A DNA stretch of 64,000 bases from Sporomusa termitida (GTDB lineage: Bacteria; Bacillota; Negativicutes; Sporomusales; Sporomusaceae), in the NCBI RefSeq assembly GCF_007641255.1, contig NZ_CP036259.1, positions 3,474,501-3,538,500 of the forward strand, in the 5' to 3' direction. Of the stretch, positions 53,843 through 62,593 are shown piece by piece. Below the pieces are notes generated by a model. That model was not told the origin of the DNA. It made no database searches and saw nothing but the letters and a program-made list of their open reading frames with translations. Positions within the stretch are counted from its first letter, which is position 1; every line of letters starts with the position of its first letter. The translations under genes and the position numbers were made by a program.

Positions 53843-55759
53843 TTAGATCTGATGATCAACATACTTCCAATCTTCCCCTAGCACAGTGGCAACCCGATTT
53901 TTATCATTTTCATTTTGAATGTTCCACCGTAAAAATTCAAATATGTCATTTGCGTGATAGCCGAGTTTATAAGCAGAAATAAACGCTTCTAAGGCAGCAG
54001 CCGGTTCATTTAAACGTTGCAGGCAATAGCCTCGGTTATAATACAAAGCCGGACTTATCACAGCGTTGACAGACATGGCTTGCTCTAGCGCCCAGTCATA
54101 TAAACATAGCCCCTGTTGATAATAACTGTCTTGAATAAAACGACTACCGGTTACCACCGCAGCCTGCACCCTGTCGGGAAAAAACACCAGCAACGCAACA
54201 AATCGTTCCAAAGCGCTAGGAGTTCCCCAAAGGATAATCAGTTGGGCAATTTGTACATAAGCGGCTATCCCGGCATCAAGAAGATCCCGTTCTTCGCCAC
54301 AATATGCCTTAATGATTTTGATAAAGACTGGCGGCAGTACCGCCACGCACTCGGCAACATAGTATTCATTCCCACTGAGCAAAGCCACTGCCGCCGCCGT
54401 TGCCGCCAGCCGATCATCCCCGTCTTGCCGATAGTAATCCAGTAAAGCATGGAAGGCTTTATCATAATATCCGTTAGCTACCAGCATCTGCAGCACAGCT
54501 ACATCCTGTTTGGGATATTTTTTTTCCCGCAAACTTATATAGTAAGCCATAACCTGGGGTACTGCGTGTTTAACAAGGCAGTCCGCCAAGAAATCCAGAT
54601 CGGCTTCATTGTCAAGATCATATAGTGTATTAATACATAGAATAATATCTTTTACCGCCATTGTACGGATCAACATCATGAGCCTGTCAAAACAAAGTGC
54701 ATTATTATTATCAAGCTTTAACGATTCTAGATAATATTCGATCGCCGCCTCACAATTATTACGATGTTCACTGATAGCTCCTAGTCGATTATAGACCAGC
54801 CAAAGATTAGCAGGCAGCGGATTGAATTCGAGAGAATCATAATTTTTATGCAGTTGCAGGGTTTCCTGATACTCTTGAAAAGCTGTATCATATTTTTGGG
54901 ATTCATAAAGCAAATTCCCTTTGGAAAAATGAAATAATGGATGATAAGGAAATTTTCCAATAGCTTCGTTAATTACAGCCATAACTTCCTTACTTGGATG
55001 ATCTAATTTCAGCATAGCATCGATTAGGTTATGGTATGGTCTTATATTATGGCCAGAGAGCTCCGTTTTACTTTCAATAAACAAATTCGTATATTCAATA
55101 ACCTTCTCCCATTCCTCCAAACCAAAATAACAGTCAGCAATGTATTGGTAATATCCCGGTTTCATAGGGGCTTGAGGAAGTTCTCTAAGTAGCACTTCCA
55201 GGTTTCTTTCCGCTTTTTCTTTACGATTATCACAAGAATACCCGGTATGATAGATTACAATATCTTTGGCGTCAGCCATAAAAGCATGTATTTTCTTCCC
55301 AGGCAGTTTATGCTGCAACATTTCATGAATGGGAAGTATATAACGTATATGCTTGTTATTTTTAAAAATTCTGACCTGAGTCATCACATCAAAAACCTTG
55401 CCGGTTACCTGATCGATATTAAGCATTTTGCAGGCAATGCTATTAAAGATTGGATCCAGCCCCTGTAGGACAGCGCGCACATTGCCGCCCATATTCTCGC
55501 CAAAATATTCATCGGCATCCAAAAAGATGATCCAATCACCTTTGGCTTTGGAAATGGCGTAATTCTTCGCGGCGGCAAAATCGTCAATCCAGTTAAAATA
55601 AAACACCTTTGCCCCGAGGTTTTTAGCAATCGCTACCGTTTGATCAGTTGAACCGGTATCAACGACAATAATCTCATTGACAGCCGTACGATAGCTTTCA
55701 ATGCAGCGGGCAATTACCTTCTCTTCATTTTTCGCAATCATACAAGCCGAAATCTTCAC
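53843..55759 (-). CDS. Family 2 glycosyltransferase with TPR repeats
   Basis: A 638-residue cytosolic protein. The N-terminal GT2 domain (1-200) has ISACMIAKNEEKVIARCIESY, VVDTGSTDQTVAIAKNLGA and the metal-binding LDADEYF. From about 215 on it is all helical with TPR-like repeats (YYQYIADCYFGLEEWEKVIEYTN; HPLFHFSKGNLLYESQKYDTAFQEYQETL; NRLGAISEHRNNCEAAIEYYLESLKL). GT2-TPR fusions beside flagellin genes are often protein O-glycosyltransferases acting on flagellin, so a role in flagellin glycosylation is likely but inferred. The start is one of two GTGs (55759 or 55768). Confidence 0.87.
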   Translation of the reverse strand: MKISACMIAKNEEKVIARCIESYRTAVNEIIVVDTGSTDQTVAIAKNLGAKVFYFNWIDDFAAAKNYAISKAKGDWIIFLDADEYFGENMGGNVRAVLQGLDPIFNSIACKMLNIDQVTGKVFDVMTQVRIFKNNKHIRYILPIHEMLQHKLPGKKIHAFMADAKDIVIYHTGYSCDNRKEKAERNLEVLLRELPQAPMKPGYYQYIADCYFGLEEWEKVIEYTNLFIESKTELSGHNIRPYHNLIDAMLKLDHPSKEVMAVINEAIGKFPYHPLFHFSKGNLLYESQKYDTAFQEYQETLQLHKNYDSLEFNPLPANLWLVYNRLGAISEHRNNCEAAIEYYLESLKLDNNNALCFDRLMMLIRTMAVKDIILCINTLYDLDNEADLDFLADCLVKHAVPQVMAYYISLREKKYPKQDVAVLQMLVANGYYDKAFHALLDYYRQDGDDRLAATAAAVALLSGNEYYVAECVAVLPPVFIKIIKAYCGEERDLLDAGIAAYVQIAQLIILWGTPSALERFVALLVFFPDRVQAAVVTGSRFIQDSYYQQGLCLYDWALEQAMSVNAVISPALYYNRGYCLQRLNEPAAALEAFISAYKLGYHANDIFEFLRWNIQNENDKNRVATVLGEDWKYVDHQI

Positions 55760-55832
55760 TGACCCCACTGTCCTTTCTTATAAATAGAGACCAGAGTATG
55801 CACTCTGGCCTCTATAAGTGGTAAACTAGGAA

Positions 55833-56984
55833 TTACCGGAGAAGCTGCAGCACACCCTGCGGCTGTTGGTTGGCCTGAGCCAGCATAGCCTGAGCGGCTT
55901 GGGAAAGAATGTTGTTCTTCTGGAAGTTCATCATTTCTTTCGCCATATCTACGTCGCGAACACGAGATTCGGCGGCACTAAGGTTTTCACTGGAAGCACC
56001 CAGGTTGTTAATGGTGTGCTCCAGACGGTTCTGAATAGCACCTAGCTTGGAGCGTTCTGCCGATACCAGTTCAATCGCATTGTTGATGGTAGAAATGGCG
56101 GCAGTAGCTTTGTCATAGGAGCCAATATCAAGAGCTTTCGCATCTGCGTTGCGAATACCAATATCCTCGGCTTTCATCGAATTTATGCCAACCAGAATGT
56201 TCTGTCCGCTATTAGCACCGATCTGCATGCTGAATGCCGAAGCAACGGAATCGCTAGCGGTAACTTGTGCCTTAATACTGATGGTGATACTTTCACCAAC
56301 AGCCAAATCGCTCAGCGCATCGCCAGTTAAATTGATCACTTTACTATCACTACTGGTGATAGTAGCATCCGCAAGCGTCCAAGTGCTACCGCTAGGGCTA
56401 CCAACTGTGTAATTTCCTGAAGAGAAACCAGCGGCGGAAGTGGTACGGGTAATGATAATGGTTTCACTTTTCGCAAAATCAGTAGCGACAGTACCAAGTT
56501 TGATATCTGCCCTGGTATTCAATTGAATAGTAGCTTTAGAGTCTTCAGCTACCACAAGGCCTTTCTTACTGCCGTCAATCAACTTCTGGGTATTAAACTC
56601 AGTGGTATTAGCAATTCGATCAATTTCATCGGTTAACTGATTGATTTCCTTTTGAATTTCACCACGGTCAATCTCAGTATTCGTATCATTACCGGCCTGT
56701 ACAGCCAACTCGCGCATACGTTGGAGAATGCTGTGAGTTTCGTTCAGTGCACCTTCTGCAGTTTGGATCAAGGAAATGCTATCCTGCGAGTTCCGTTGAG
56801 CCTGGTCAAGACCACGGATCTGGCCGCGCATTTTTTCGCTGATGGCCAAACCGGCAGCGTCGTCGCCGGCCCGGTTGATGCGAAGACCTGAGGACAGTTT
56901 TTCCAGTGATTTGCTGGTCTGGCTGTTATTAGCGGACAAACGGTTGTACGTGTTCAGAGCCGCAATATTGTGGTTGATAATCAT
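55833..56984 (-). CDS. hag: Flagellin
   Basis: The 383-residue filament protein. The conserved N-terminal D0/D1 (MIINHNIAALNTYNRLSANN; LSSGLRINRAGDDAAGLAISEKMRGQIRGL) and C-terminal D1/D0 (RSKLGAIQNRLEHTINNL; RVRDVDMAKEMMNFQKNNILSQAAQAMLAQANQQPQGVLQLL) frame a variable Thr/Ser-rich middle of about 120 residues (about 165-285), a plausible O-glycosylation area. The sigma-D-like promoter and a leader with a CsrA-type hairpin are upstream. It directly precedes the glycan cluster. Confidence 0.97.
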   Translation of the reverse strand: MIINHNIAALNTYNRLSANNSQTSKSLEKLSSGLRINRAGDDAAGLAISEKMRGQIRGLDQAQRNSQDSISLIQTAEGALNETHSILQRMRELAVQAGNDTNTEIDRGEIQKEINQLTDEIDRIANTTEFNTQKLIDGSKKGLVVAEDSKATIQLNTRADIKLGTVATDFAKSETIIITRTTSAAGFSSGNYTVGSPSGSTWTLADATITSSDSKVINLTGDALSDLAVGESITISIKAQVTASDSVASAFSMQIGANSGQNILVGINSMKAEDIGIRNADAKALDIGSYDKATAAISTINNAIELVSAERSKLGAIQNRLEHTINNLGASSENLSAAESRVRDVDMAKEMMNFQKNNILSQAAQAMLAQANQQPQGVLQLLR

Positions 56985-57014
56985 GATATAATTCCTCCCT
57001 GATTTTTATTGCCT

Positions 57015-57028
57015 GGGCATCCTTGCCC
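57015..57028 (-). promoter_or_regulatory. CsrA-type binding hairpin in the flagellin leader
   Basis: GGGCA-AGGA-TGCCC: a perfect 5-bp stem presenting AGGA in the loop, the classic CsrA target, about 30 bases before the ATG. The Shine-Dalgarno region (CAGGGAGGA, 57002-56994) provides a second GGA site, as in B. subtilis hag. Confidence 0.7.
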
Positions 57029-57103
57029 GGCAGAATTTATTTCAGTGACTGTCTCCCTGCCCGGCCGGTACAGGAGAGACGGCTACTGATCTTCCCACTA
57101 ATA

Positions 57104-57130
57104 ATATCGGTAACTTATTTAAGATCCTTA
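57104..57130 (-). promoter_or_regulatory. Sigma-D-type promoter of flagellin
   Basis: -35 TAAG (57130-57127), exactly 15 bases, -10 ACCGATAT (57111-57104), compared with TAAA-N15-GCCGATAA. The leader is about 115 bases with a GC-rich hairpin (GTCTC.../...GAGAC). Confidence 0.65.
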
Positions 57131-57297
57131 AGGCTGAAATAGCTTATTATGCGAAATTATTTTCCCAAAATACACTTTTTCTCGCTATATCTCCCATTTT
57201 CATCTATTCCTAAAAACTTTGTCAAAAATTAGCGGTATTTTATACCAACTATCAACAAGCAATTATAATAAATAAAAAAATAAACCGCTGGCAGCGG

Positions 57298-57915
57298 TTA
57301 TAAGGCTTTCCTTATTCTGTTTATATCCTCATCGTGCTGCACACCCTGCCGCATTAAATATCTAACGCTTTCGCTCATTCTGTCCTGATTGGTTTCTACT
57401 TCTTCCACTTTCCTGTATGTTTGTTCAAGCATTTCCAATATAGCGGCATCGGACTCTTTCAGGTTCTTAAATTCAGCCTGCATAGTGGCTATTATGCATT
57501 CCTGGCCTGCTTTAAGGTCTTTGATTTCGCCCTGCATGACAGCCTGGCCTGCTGTGAGATCTTTGATGTCGCCCTGCATAGCAGCCTGGACTGCTGTGAG
57601 ATCTTTGATGTCGCCCTGCATAGCAGCCTGGACTGCTGTGAGATCTTTGATGTCGCCCTGCATAGCAGTCTGGCCTGCTGTGAGATCTTTGATGTCGCCC
57701 TGCATAGCAGTCTGGCCTGCTGTGAGATCTTTGATGTCGCCCTGCATAGCAGTCTGGCCTGCTGTGAGATCTTTGATGTCGCCCTGCATAGCAGTCTGGC
57801 CTGCTGTGAGATCTTTGATGTCGCCCTGCATGGTTTTGATGTCTTCCTGCATGACAGCCTGGCCTACTCTTATATCTCGAATTTCGGCCAATACCTGTTT
57901 TAATAACTCTTCCAT
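57298..57915 (-). CDS. Coiled-coil protein with eight 14-residue repeats
   Basis: A 205-residue cytosolic protein. Residues 29-140 are eight tandem copies of MQGDIKDLTAGQTA (two heptads each), four of them identical at protein level, forming a long parallel-type coiled coil. The C-terminal part (MSESVRYLMRQGVQHDEDINRIRKA) continues as helix. No enzyme motif, signal peptide or TM helix is seen. It lies between fliS and flagellin in the flagellar block, with its own extended -10 (57938-57946) and GGAGGCGG ribosome site. Function is unknown; similar low-complexity proteins occur in Negativicutes and as phage-tail-like helical rods. Confidence 0.75.
   Translation of the reverse strand: MEELLKQVLAEIRDIRVGQAVMQEDIKTMQGDIKDLTAGQTAMQGDIKDLTAGQTAMQGDIKDLTAGQTAMQGDIKDLTAGQTAMQGDIKDLTAVQAAMQGDIKDLTAVQAAMQGDIKDLTAGQAVMQGEIKDLKAGQECIIATMQAEFKNLKESDAAILEMLEQTYRKVEEVETNQDRMSESVRYLMRQGVQHDEDINRIRKAL
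57496..57831. repeat. Eight 42-bp tandem coding repeats
   Basis: Period 42 bp in frame with the coiled-coil gene. The leftmost unit and a neighbour are diverged and the others nearly identical in DNA, indicating recent expansion. Copy number is likely to vary between strains. Confidence 0.9.
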
Positions 57916-57937
57916 GTCACACCGCCTCCTAGCAATT

Positions 57938-57946
57938 ATTATATCA
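57938..57946 (-). promoter_or_regulatory. Extended -10 promoter of the coiled-coil gene
   Basis: TGA directly followed by TATAAT on the minus strand, 23 bases before the ATG. No clear -35. Confidence 0.4.
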
Positions 57947-57986
57947 TAACTCTCTACTGTTCAGCAGGTATGCGTGCAAGCTAACT

Positions 57987-58379
57987 TTATCTAGCCGCGG
58001 CCTGCTGTCCCCGGGCGGCTTTCATGGCCTGGCTCCAGGTGTCACGGAGCTCGGTGAGCATCGTTTTGGCTTCTGCCAGCTGGCTTTTGTCTTTTTTGAT
58101 GTTGGCCTGGATCAGGCGGTATTCAATATAATCATATAATTTATAATAGCCCTGCGCTATTTCATACTGCATGTCCAGGGTACACATAAACTCCCGCACA
58201 ATATCCTGGGCCCGCAGATTCGACGTATTGGCTTTTTCCAGATTGCCCTGCTCCAGTGCCTGCATACTCTCAGCAATAAACCGGATAGCGCCATTGTACA
58301 GCATCAGTGTGAGCTCTTCCGGGGAGGCCGTCATAATCTGCTGATTTTTATAGACATTAGCGGTATTGGCCGCATTCAT
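57987..58379 (-). CDS. fliS: Flagellar export chaperone FliS
   Basis: The 130-residue helical chaperone keeps flagellin unfolded until export. Typical stretches are ANTANVYKNQQIMTASPEELTLMLYNGAIRFI and LDMQYEIAQGYYKLYDYIEYRLIQANIKKD. ATG at 58379 has GGAGGG upstream; the longer frame has no ribosome site. FliS is also part of the FliW-flagellin-CsrA network in B. subtilis, and here it follows csrA and precedes flagellin. Confidence 0.94.
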   Translation of the reverse strand: MNAANTANVYKNQQIMTASPEELTLMLYNGAIRFIAESMQALEQGNLEKANTSNLRAQDIVREFMCTLDMQYEIAQGYYKLYDYIEYRLIQANIKKDKSQLAEAKTMLTELRDTWSQAMKAARGQQAAAR

Positions 58380-58442
58380 AGGCTTAACCCTCCTGTTTTT
58401 TTCATGAAACCACATAAAGGACGCTAGTACTAGTGCGCCCTG

Positions 58443-58673
58443 TTATCCTTTCGTAATCCCTTTTAAAATTTCCATCTTGCTCAAATCAACCGGTTGCGCC
58501 GATTGCTGGTTCTCGGCGGCAATGGCGTCATAAATCTCCCCCCGGTAGATCTTGATTTCTTTCGGGGCCTCAATGCCCAGGCGAATACTGTCGCCTTTGA
58601 TATCGACAATGGTAAGCACAATATTGTCACCGATGACAATCCGCTCACCAACCTTGCGGGTAAGAGCAAGCAT
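58443..58673 (-). CDS. csrA: Carbon storage regulator CsrA
   Basis: A 76-residue RNA-binding dimer: MLALTRKVGERIVIGDNIVLTIVDIKGDSIRLGIEAPKEIKIYRGE is the complete beta-sheet core, with the GxxR RNA-contact region. In Firmicutes CsrA represses flagellin translation by covering its ribosome site, relieved by FliW. The gene begins 2 bases after fliW, the standard order. A matching target hairpin is present in the flagellin leader. Confidence 0.97.
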   Translation of the reverse strand: MLALTRKVGERIVIGDNIVLTIVDIKGDSIRLGIEAPKEIKIYRGEIYDAIAAENQQSAQPVDLSKMEILKGITKG

Positions 58674-58675
58674 GA

Positions 58676-59134
58676 CTACTTACCCCCTTTGGCAGCCTGA
58701 TTGGGCAGGCCCTGGGGAAACAGACGGTGCCGGACCGTGTACGGGGATTTCTCCAGGACAATCTGCATCGCCGTCCGGCTAACCCAGTTGATGACAATGG
58801 GCGCCAGCAGATTGGCGGTCATTTCTTCGGTTTTTTCCGGGATGCGGACAATATTGACAATCTTCGGCGGATTGTCGTCAGCCAAACCAAGTTCAGCGAT
58901 GATTGTGTCTTCCAGCTTAAAGCAATACTCTTTAAAAAACGGGAACGGATCGGTAATAACGAAGCTCAGATCCGGGTCTGTTGCCGACTGCAGAAACGCA
59001 AACGGGCTGTCAGGCTGGTAAGGCAGGAAGGCAAAGGCATGTTCAGCCGGAAAACCCGGCAGACCGGCGGGAAACCGGATAAGTGCAGAATCGGCAATCT
59101 CTATTTCCCCAAAGCGGGTAGACTGTATAAGCAT
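58676..59134 (-). CDS. fliW: Flagellar assembly factor FliW
   Basis: The 152-residue beta-barrel protein binds either flagellin or CsrA and so couples flagellin synthesis to secretion. Landmarks are TRFGEIEIADSALIRFPAGLPGFPAEHAFAFLP, SFVITDPFPFFKEYCFKL, and the TANLLAPIVINW segment. It is adjacent to csrA with a 2-base gap. It allosterically antagonises CsrA in B. subtilis, and the same mechanism is expected here. Confidence 0.95.
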   Translation of the reverse strand: MLIQSTRFGEIEIADSALIRFPAGLPGFPAEHAFAFLPYQPDSPFAFLQSATDPDLSFVITDPFPFFKEYCFKLEDTIIAELGLADDNPPKIVNIVRIPEKTEEMTANLLAPIVINWVSRTAMQIVLEKSPYTVRHRLFPQGLPNQAAKGGK

Positions 59135-59148
59135 AGGATCCCCCTTAG

Positions 59149-59712
59149 TTACGCCCTGATATCGATATCATTATAACCGGTAACCCACATGGTAATGCTG
59201 GGGTATTGGACCATGCGGAGATTGAACTGGTATGGCTCATAGTCGGTATTGACCGTCCCCCGAATCAGTTCGGTGCTGAACCGGGCCGGGGTTGGACGGA
59301 ATTCCGGCTGGTGGGCGGTATATTTGATCGCCGGCGGTTCCAGCCAGGTCCAGATTACCTCCGGCACCGGCGTGGCATTGGCCTCGGTAGCCAGCGCCAC
59401 CACCGCATCCTGGCCTGATTCGATCCGGGCCAGTTGATCACCGTCCTCGGCAATTCGGCCAATCGTCTCCAGGGCAATCTGCCGGCCCCGGTCGGCGTTG
59501 TCCCGCGAAAACTCGCCGCTGTCCTTAATGCCGTAGGAAGCCCGGAACGGACGCCAGTCAATCTCCAGCTCTCCCTGGGGCTGGCGGATCTCGACGGTGG
59601 CCGCCTCGGTATCGATCAGCAGCCGGGGCGGGGTTGTCGTTAAATTATTATCCGCTCGTACTGTTGTTATCTCCATTTTAGCAGGTTGCTGAGAAATATT
59701 AAGGGTCAACAT
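59149..59712 (-). CDS. DUF6470 family protein (YviE-like)
   Basis: A 187-residue soluble protein with the DUF6470 pattern: N-terminal LNISQQPAKMEITT, then PRLLIDTEAATVEIRQPQGELEIDWRPF with a beta-rich start, and later the ATEANATPVPEVIWTWLEPP helix-to-strand region. In Bacillus the equivalent gene, yviE, lies between flgL and fliW and is sigma-D-controlled. Its function is not established. Spacing is 14 bases to fliW and 23 to flgL. Confidence 0.85.
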   Translation of the reverse strand: MLTLNISQQPAKMEITTVRADNNLTTTPPRLLIDTEAATVEIRQPQGELEIDWRPFRASYGIKDSGEFSRDNADRGRQIALETIGRIAEDGDQLARIESGQDAVVALATEANATPVPEVIWTWLEPPAIKYTAHQPEFRPTPARFSTELIRGTVNTDYEPYQFNLRMVQYPSITMWVTGYNDIDIRA

Positions 59713-59735
59713 GAAGTACAGCCCCCCGTGCAGCG

Positions 59736-61001
59736 TTAACTTAAAAAATCGACAAGCGACGGCGGCATCAGCCGGGCCCCGACCGACAAAGCGGCCTTGT
59801 ACACACTCTCGCTTGTTTTAAAATCAATGATTGCCTTGGCAATATCGAGATCTTCATTGGCCCCCACGTCGCTGGTAATGATCACATTATTTTTTTCCAG
59901 CAGGGCCTGAGCCTGTTCATACATCGACATGCGGGCCCCAATCTCGGTCTGGGCCCGGAGAATTTTATCATGAGACTTATCCACAAGGTCAATGCCCACC
60001 TTGGACAGCCATTGCAGGTCCGGCGTACCGGCCGTAGTCTGGTTAGGCACGGTATAGGTATCGCCAATAGCCGTATAGGCGGAACTGGTCATATCATAGA
60101 CAACATCAGCCGTTGTCCCCATATTCTCCTTGGGGAAGGTAATCTGGCCGCCGGTAACGGTCGCATCCGTCTTCCAGGACAACCCGCCGTCCAGCGAATA
60201 GGCGACTTGGGTCGGCAGGCCGCCGGCCACATTGTCCACTTTAAAGGTAAAGGCCGCATGATCCTCGGGACTGCCGGCAGCCAGCTGCGTAGCGCCCCCG
60301 GCCGGATTGCTCTGGACGTTGGAATTTTTCCCCTCCAGGGCTTCCTTAACCCGCAGCAGATTGTTCAATAAATCAGCAGTAACAATCTCCGTGCCACCCT
60401 CATTGATGGTGTTGAGCGGTCCGAACAGATCGGCCCCGGTCAGGCCGACGCTATCCTGGGAGGGGGTAATCTCGCCCGGCTGGATCCGCATGGAGATCTT
60501 GCTGGTATCACCGGAATACACAACGGTTTCAAACTGAGTGCCGTCGGCGGCCGTAACCATCCGCCGCTTAAAGGGTTCGGTCTTGTCCTGCTGGCCGGCA
60601 AAGACGTACCTGTCGCCGACCTTGGAATTGCCGATCTCAATGGCCTGGTTAATGATGCCGTCAAGCTCCTTGGCAATCGCCTCCATCGCCATGTCCGGAT
60701 TGGGATTGACCGCCTTAATGACAAGCTCTTTGGCCTTAATCATAATGGAGCTCAGATCACTCACAGCCCCGTCGGTTGTTTCCATCCAGGATATTGCGTC
60801 CTTGACATTCTGGGTATATTGCTCATTTTGCCGCAGGTTAATATTAAAGCGCAGGCTCCTGATGGTTTTAACCGGATCATCAGAAGGGCGGTGCAGGGCT
60901 TTGCCGTCCGAGAGCTGTTCCTGAATCTCATTTTGCCTCTGCATGGATTTATTTAAGCTAATTAAGAAATTATGAGTCAGCATATTCGTACTTACGCGCA
61001 T
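59736..61001 (-). CDS. flgL: Flagellar hook-associated protein 3, FlgL
   Basis: The 421-residue hook-filament junction protein. Conserved N-terminal helices (VSTNMLTHNFLISLNKSMQRQNEIQEQLSDGKALHRPSDDPVKTIRSL) and a C-terminal flagellin-like helix (DLDIAKAIIDFKTSESVYKAALSVGARLMPPSLVDFL) match FlgL. The middle about 190 residues are beta-rich. It follows flgK by 10 bases. Confidence 0.95.
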   Translation of the reverse strand: MRVSTNMLTHNFLISLNKSMQRQNEIQEQLSDGKALHRPSDDPVKTIRSLRFNINLRQNEQYTQNVKDAISWMETTDGAVSDLSSIMIKAKELVIKAVNPNPDMAMEAIAKELDGIINQAIEIGNSKVGDRYVFAGQQDKTEPFKRRMVTAADGTQFETVVYSGDTSKISMRIQPGEITPSQDSVGLTGADLFGPLNTINEGGTEIVTADLLNNLLRVKEALEGKNSNVQSNPAGGATQLAAGSPEDHAAFTFKVDNVAGGLPTQVAYSLDGGLSWKTDATVTGGQITFPKENMGTTADVVYDMTSSAYTAIGDTYTVPNQTTAGTPDLQWLSKVGIDLVDKSHDKILRAQTEIGARMSMYEQAQALLEKNNVIITSDVGANEDLDIAKAIIDFKTSESVYKAALSVGARLMPPSLVDFLS

Positions 61002-61011
61002 ACCTTACCCC

Positions 61012-62562
61012 CTACCTTCCTACGACACCGGTGCCATTAATTAGTTTATCCAGCATCTCATCCATGGTGGTCAGCACCCTGGCGGCCGCATTATAGCCTT
61101 TCTGAAACCGGATCATATTGCTCATCTCTTCGTCCAGATTCACGCCGCACACCGATTCCCGCCAGTTGGTAATCGTGTTGACCAGGGTTTGCTGGTTATC
61201 GGTCAGCCGTTCGGCATTTTGCGTCTGGACGCCCAAAGCACCGATAAACGAGCCGTAAAAGCTGTCAAGGGATGCATTGCCCAGAATACCGGACGTATCC
61301 ACCTTAAGCTTGTTCGCCATCAGCACGGCGTTGTCACCGGCGGCATTTCCCTGCGTGGCTGCGGCCTTGGCGGCAATTTTCTCCACCCCGTTGCTTGTGA
61401 AGAAATCGGGGTTGACCTGCAGTTGTTCGATCCATTTGTATTTAGGCACATCGGCAGCCGCTGCCACCCCAAAGATCGAGGTCAGGTCAGAGGCGCTGTA
61501 ATTGGGATCAGGCTCGCCGCCGGCCCCAAAAAAGTTGTTGCCGGTGGAGTCATCCATCCCATAACCGCTGCGATGAGCGGCATTAAAGTCCTGCAGCAAA
61601 AACTGACTGATCTGGGAGAGCTTGTTCAAATAGGCTTTGATGCCAATATCACTTTCCCGCGCTTCCCCCTGGGAGCTGTTGGCGGTTTTATCGCGGGCGT
61701 CGATCAGCCCTTTGAGCTCGCCGGAGGTGAAGTTTACGGTCAACTGGGTGGAGGCGTCGACCACGTCAACCACCTCATAGCCGTAATCGGGGTCTACATG
61801 GGATTTTGTCTGCAGCTTGCTGCGTTCATTGCCGTCGACCAGCACCAGCCCCGAGGACTGTACAATATAGTTGCCGGCTTTATCTTCCGTAACCCGGACA
61901 TTGACAATCTGCGCCAGCTGATCCACCAGGTAGTCCCGCCGGTCCCGGAGGTCATTGGCATGGTCAAGGCCGCCAACCTCAATCCCGGCAATCTGTTTGT
62001 TCAACGACAACATCTCGGCGGTAATCTGATTGACGGTGTCAACCCGAATGCCGATGACGGCGTTAATGTCGGCCGCCATCGCCCGCAGCTGCGTATTGGC
62101 CTGCTGGATGGCGTCCACAAGCTCAACGCCCCGTTCCCGCAAAGCGACTCTGGCCCCGTTGTCGGAGGCGTTGGTGGCTACTGTATTCCAGGCCTTCCAG
62201 TAGTTGTCAAGCACAGTCTGGATTCCGGTCTCGGTCGGTTCCTGAAAAACTCCTTCCACCTTACTCAGGGTACTGTAGATCGTCTCCCCATAGCCTAAGG
62301 TGGACTTTTCCTTCCACATCTGCTGATCAACAAAAGTATCACGGATTCTGGTAATGGACTGGGTGGCAACGCCGGTGCCAAGCTGCACCTTGCCGTTGCC
62401 GCTGTAAATGGTCTGGGGGGTTGTTGACACCAGGTTGACCCGCTGCCGGGAAAAACCGTCGGTATCCGCATTGGCAATATTGTGCCCCACTGTATCCAGG
62501 GACATCTGATTGGCGTAAATGCCTCTGACAACCGTATTTAAACCACCGAATGTCGATCTCAT
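61012..62562 (-). CDS. flgK: Flagellar hook-associated protein 1, FlgK
   Basis: The 516-residue junction protein between hook and FlgL. The N-terminal rod/hook signature (FGGLNTVVRGIYANQMSLDTVGHNIANADTDGFSRQRV) and C-terminal SGVNLDEEMSNMIRFQKGYNAAARVLTTMDEMLDKLIN (here written VCGVNLDEEM) are diagnostic. ATG at 62562 has GGAGG with 6-base spacing; upstream in-frame sequence overlaps flgN and lacks a ribosome site. Confidence 0.95.
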   Translation of the reverse strand: MRSTFGGLNTVVRGIYANQMSLDTVGHNIANADTDGFSRQRVNLVSTTPQTIYSGNGKVQLGTGVATQSITRIRDTFVDQQMWKEKSTLGYGETIYSTLSKVEGVFQEPTETGIQTVLDNYWKAWNTVATNASDNGARVALRERGVELVDAIQQANTQLRAMAADINAVIGIRVDTVNQITAEMLSLNKQIAGIEVGGLDHANDLRDRRDYLVDQLAQIVNVRVTEDKAGNYIVQSSGLVLVDGNERSKLQTKSHVDPDYGYEVVDVVDASTQLTVNFTSGELKGLIDARDKTANSSQGEARESDIGIKAYLNKLSQISQFLLQDFNAAHRSGYGMDDSTGNNFFGAGGEPDPNYSASDLTSIFGVAAAADVPKYKWIEQLQVNPDFFTSNGVEKIAAKAAATQGNAAGDNAVLMANKLKVDTSGILGNASLDSFYGSFIGALGVQTQNAERLTDNQQTLVNTITNWRESVCGVNLDEEMSNMIRFQKGYNAAARVLTTMDEMLDKLINGTGVVGR

Positions 62563-62593
62563 AATCTGCCTCCGTTTGCTGCGATTTCCGGGT

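Noticed and set aside
57496-57831. Regularly spaced repeats that could suggest a CRISPR array
   Set aside because: Period is exactly 42 bp in frame with no unique spacers, and it encodes a regular coiled coil.
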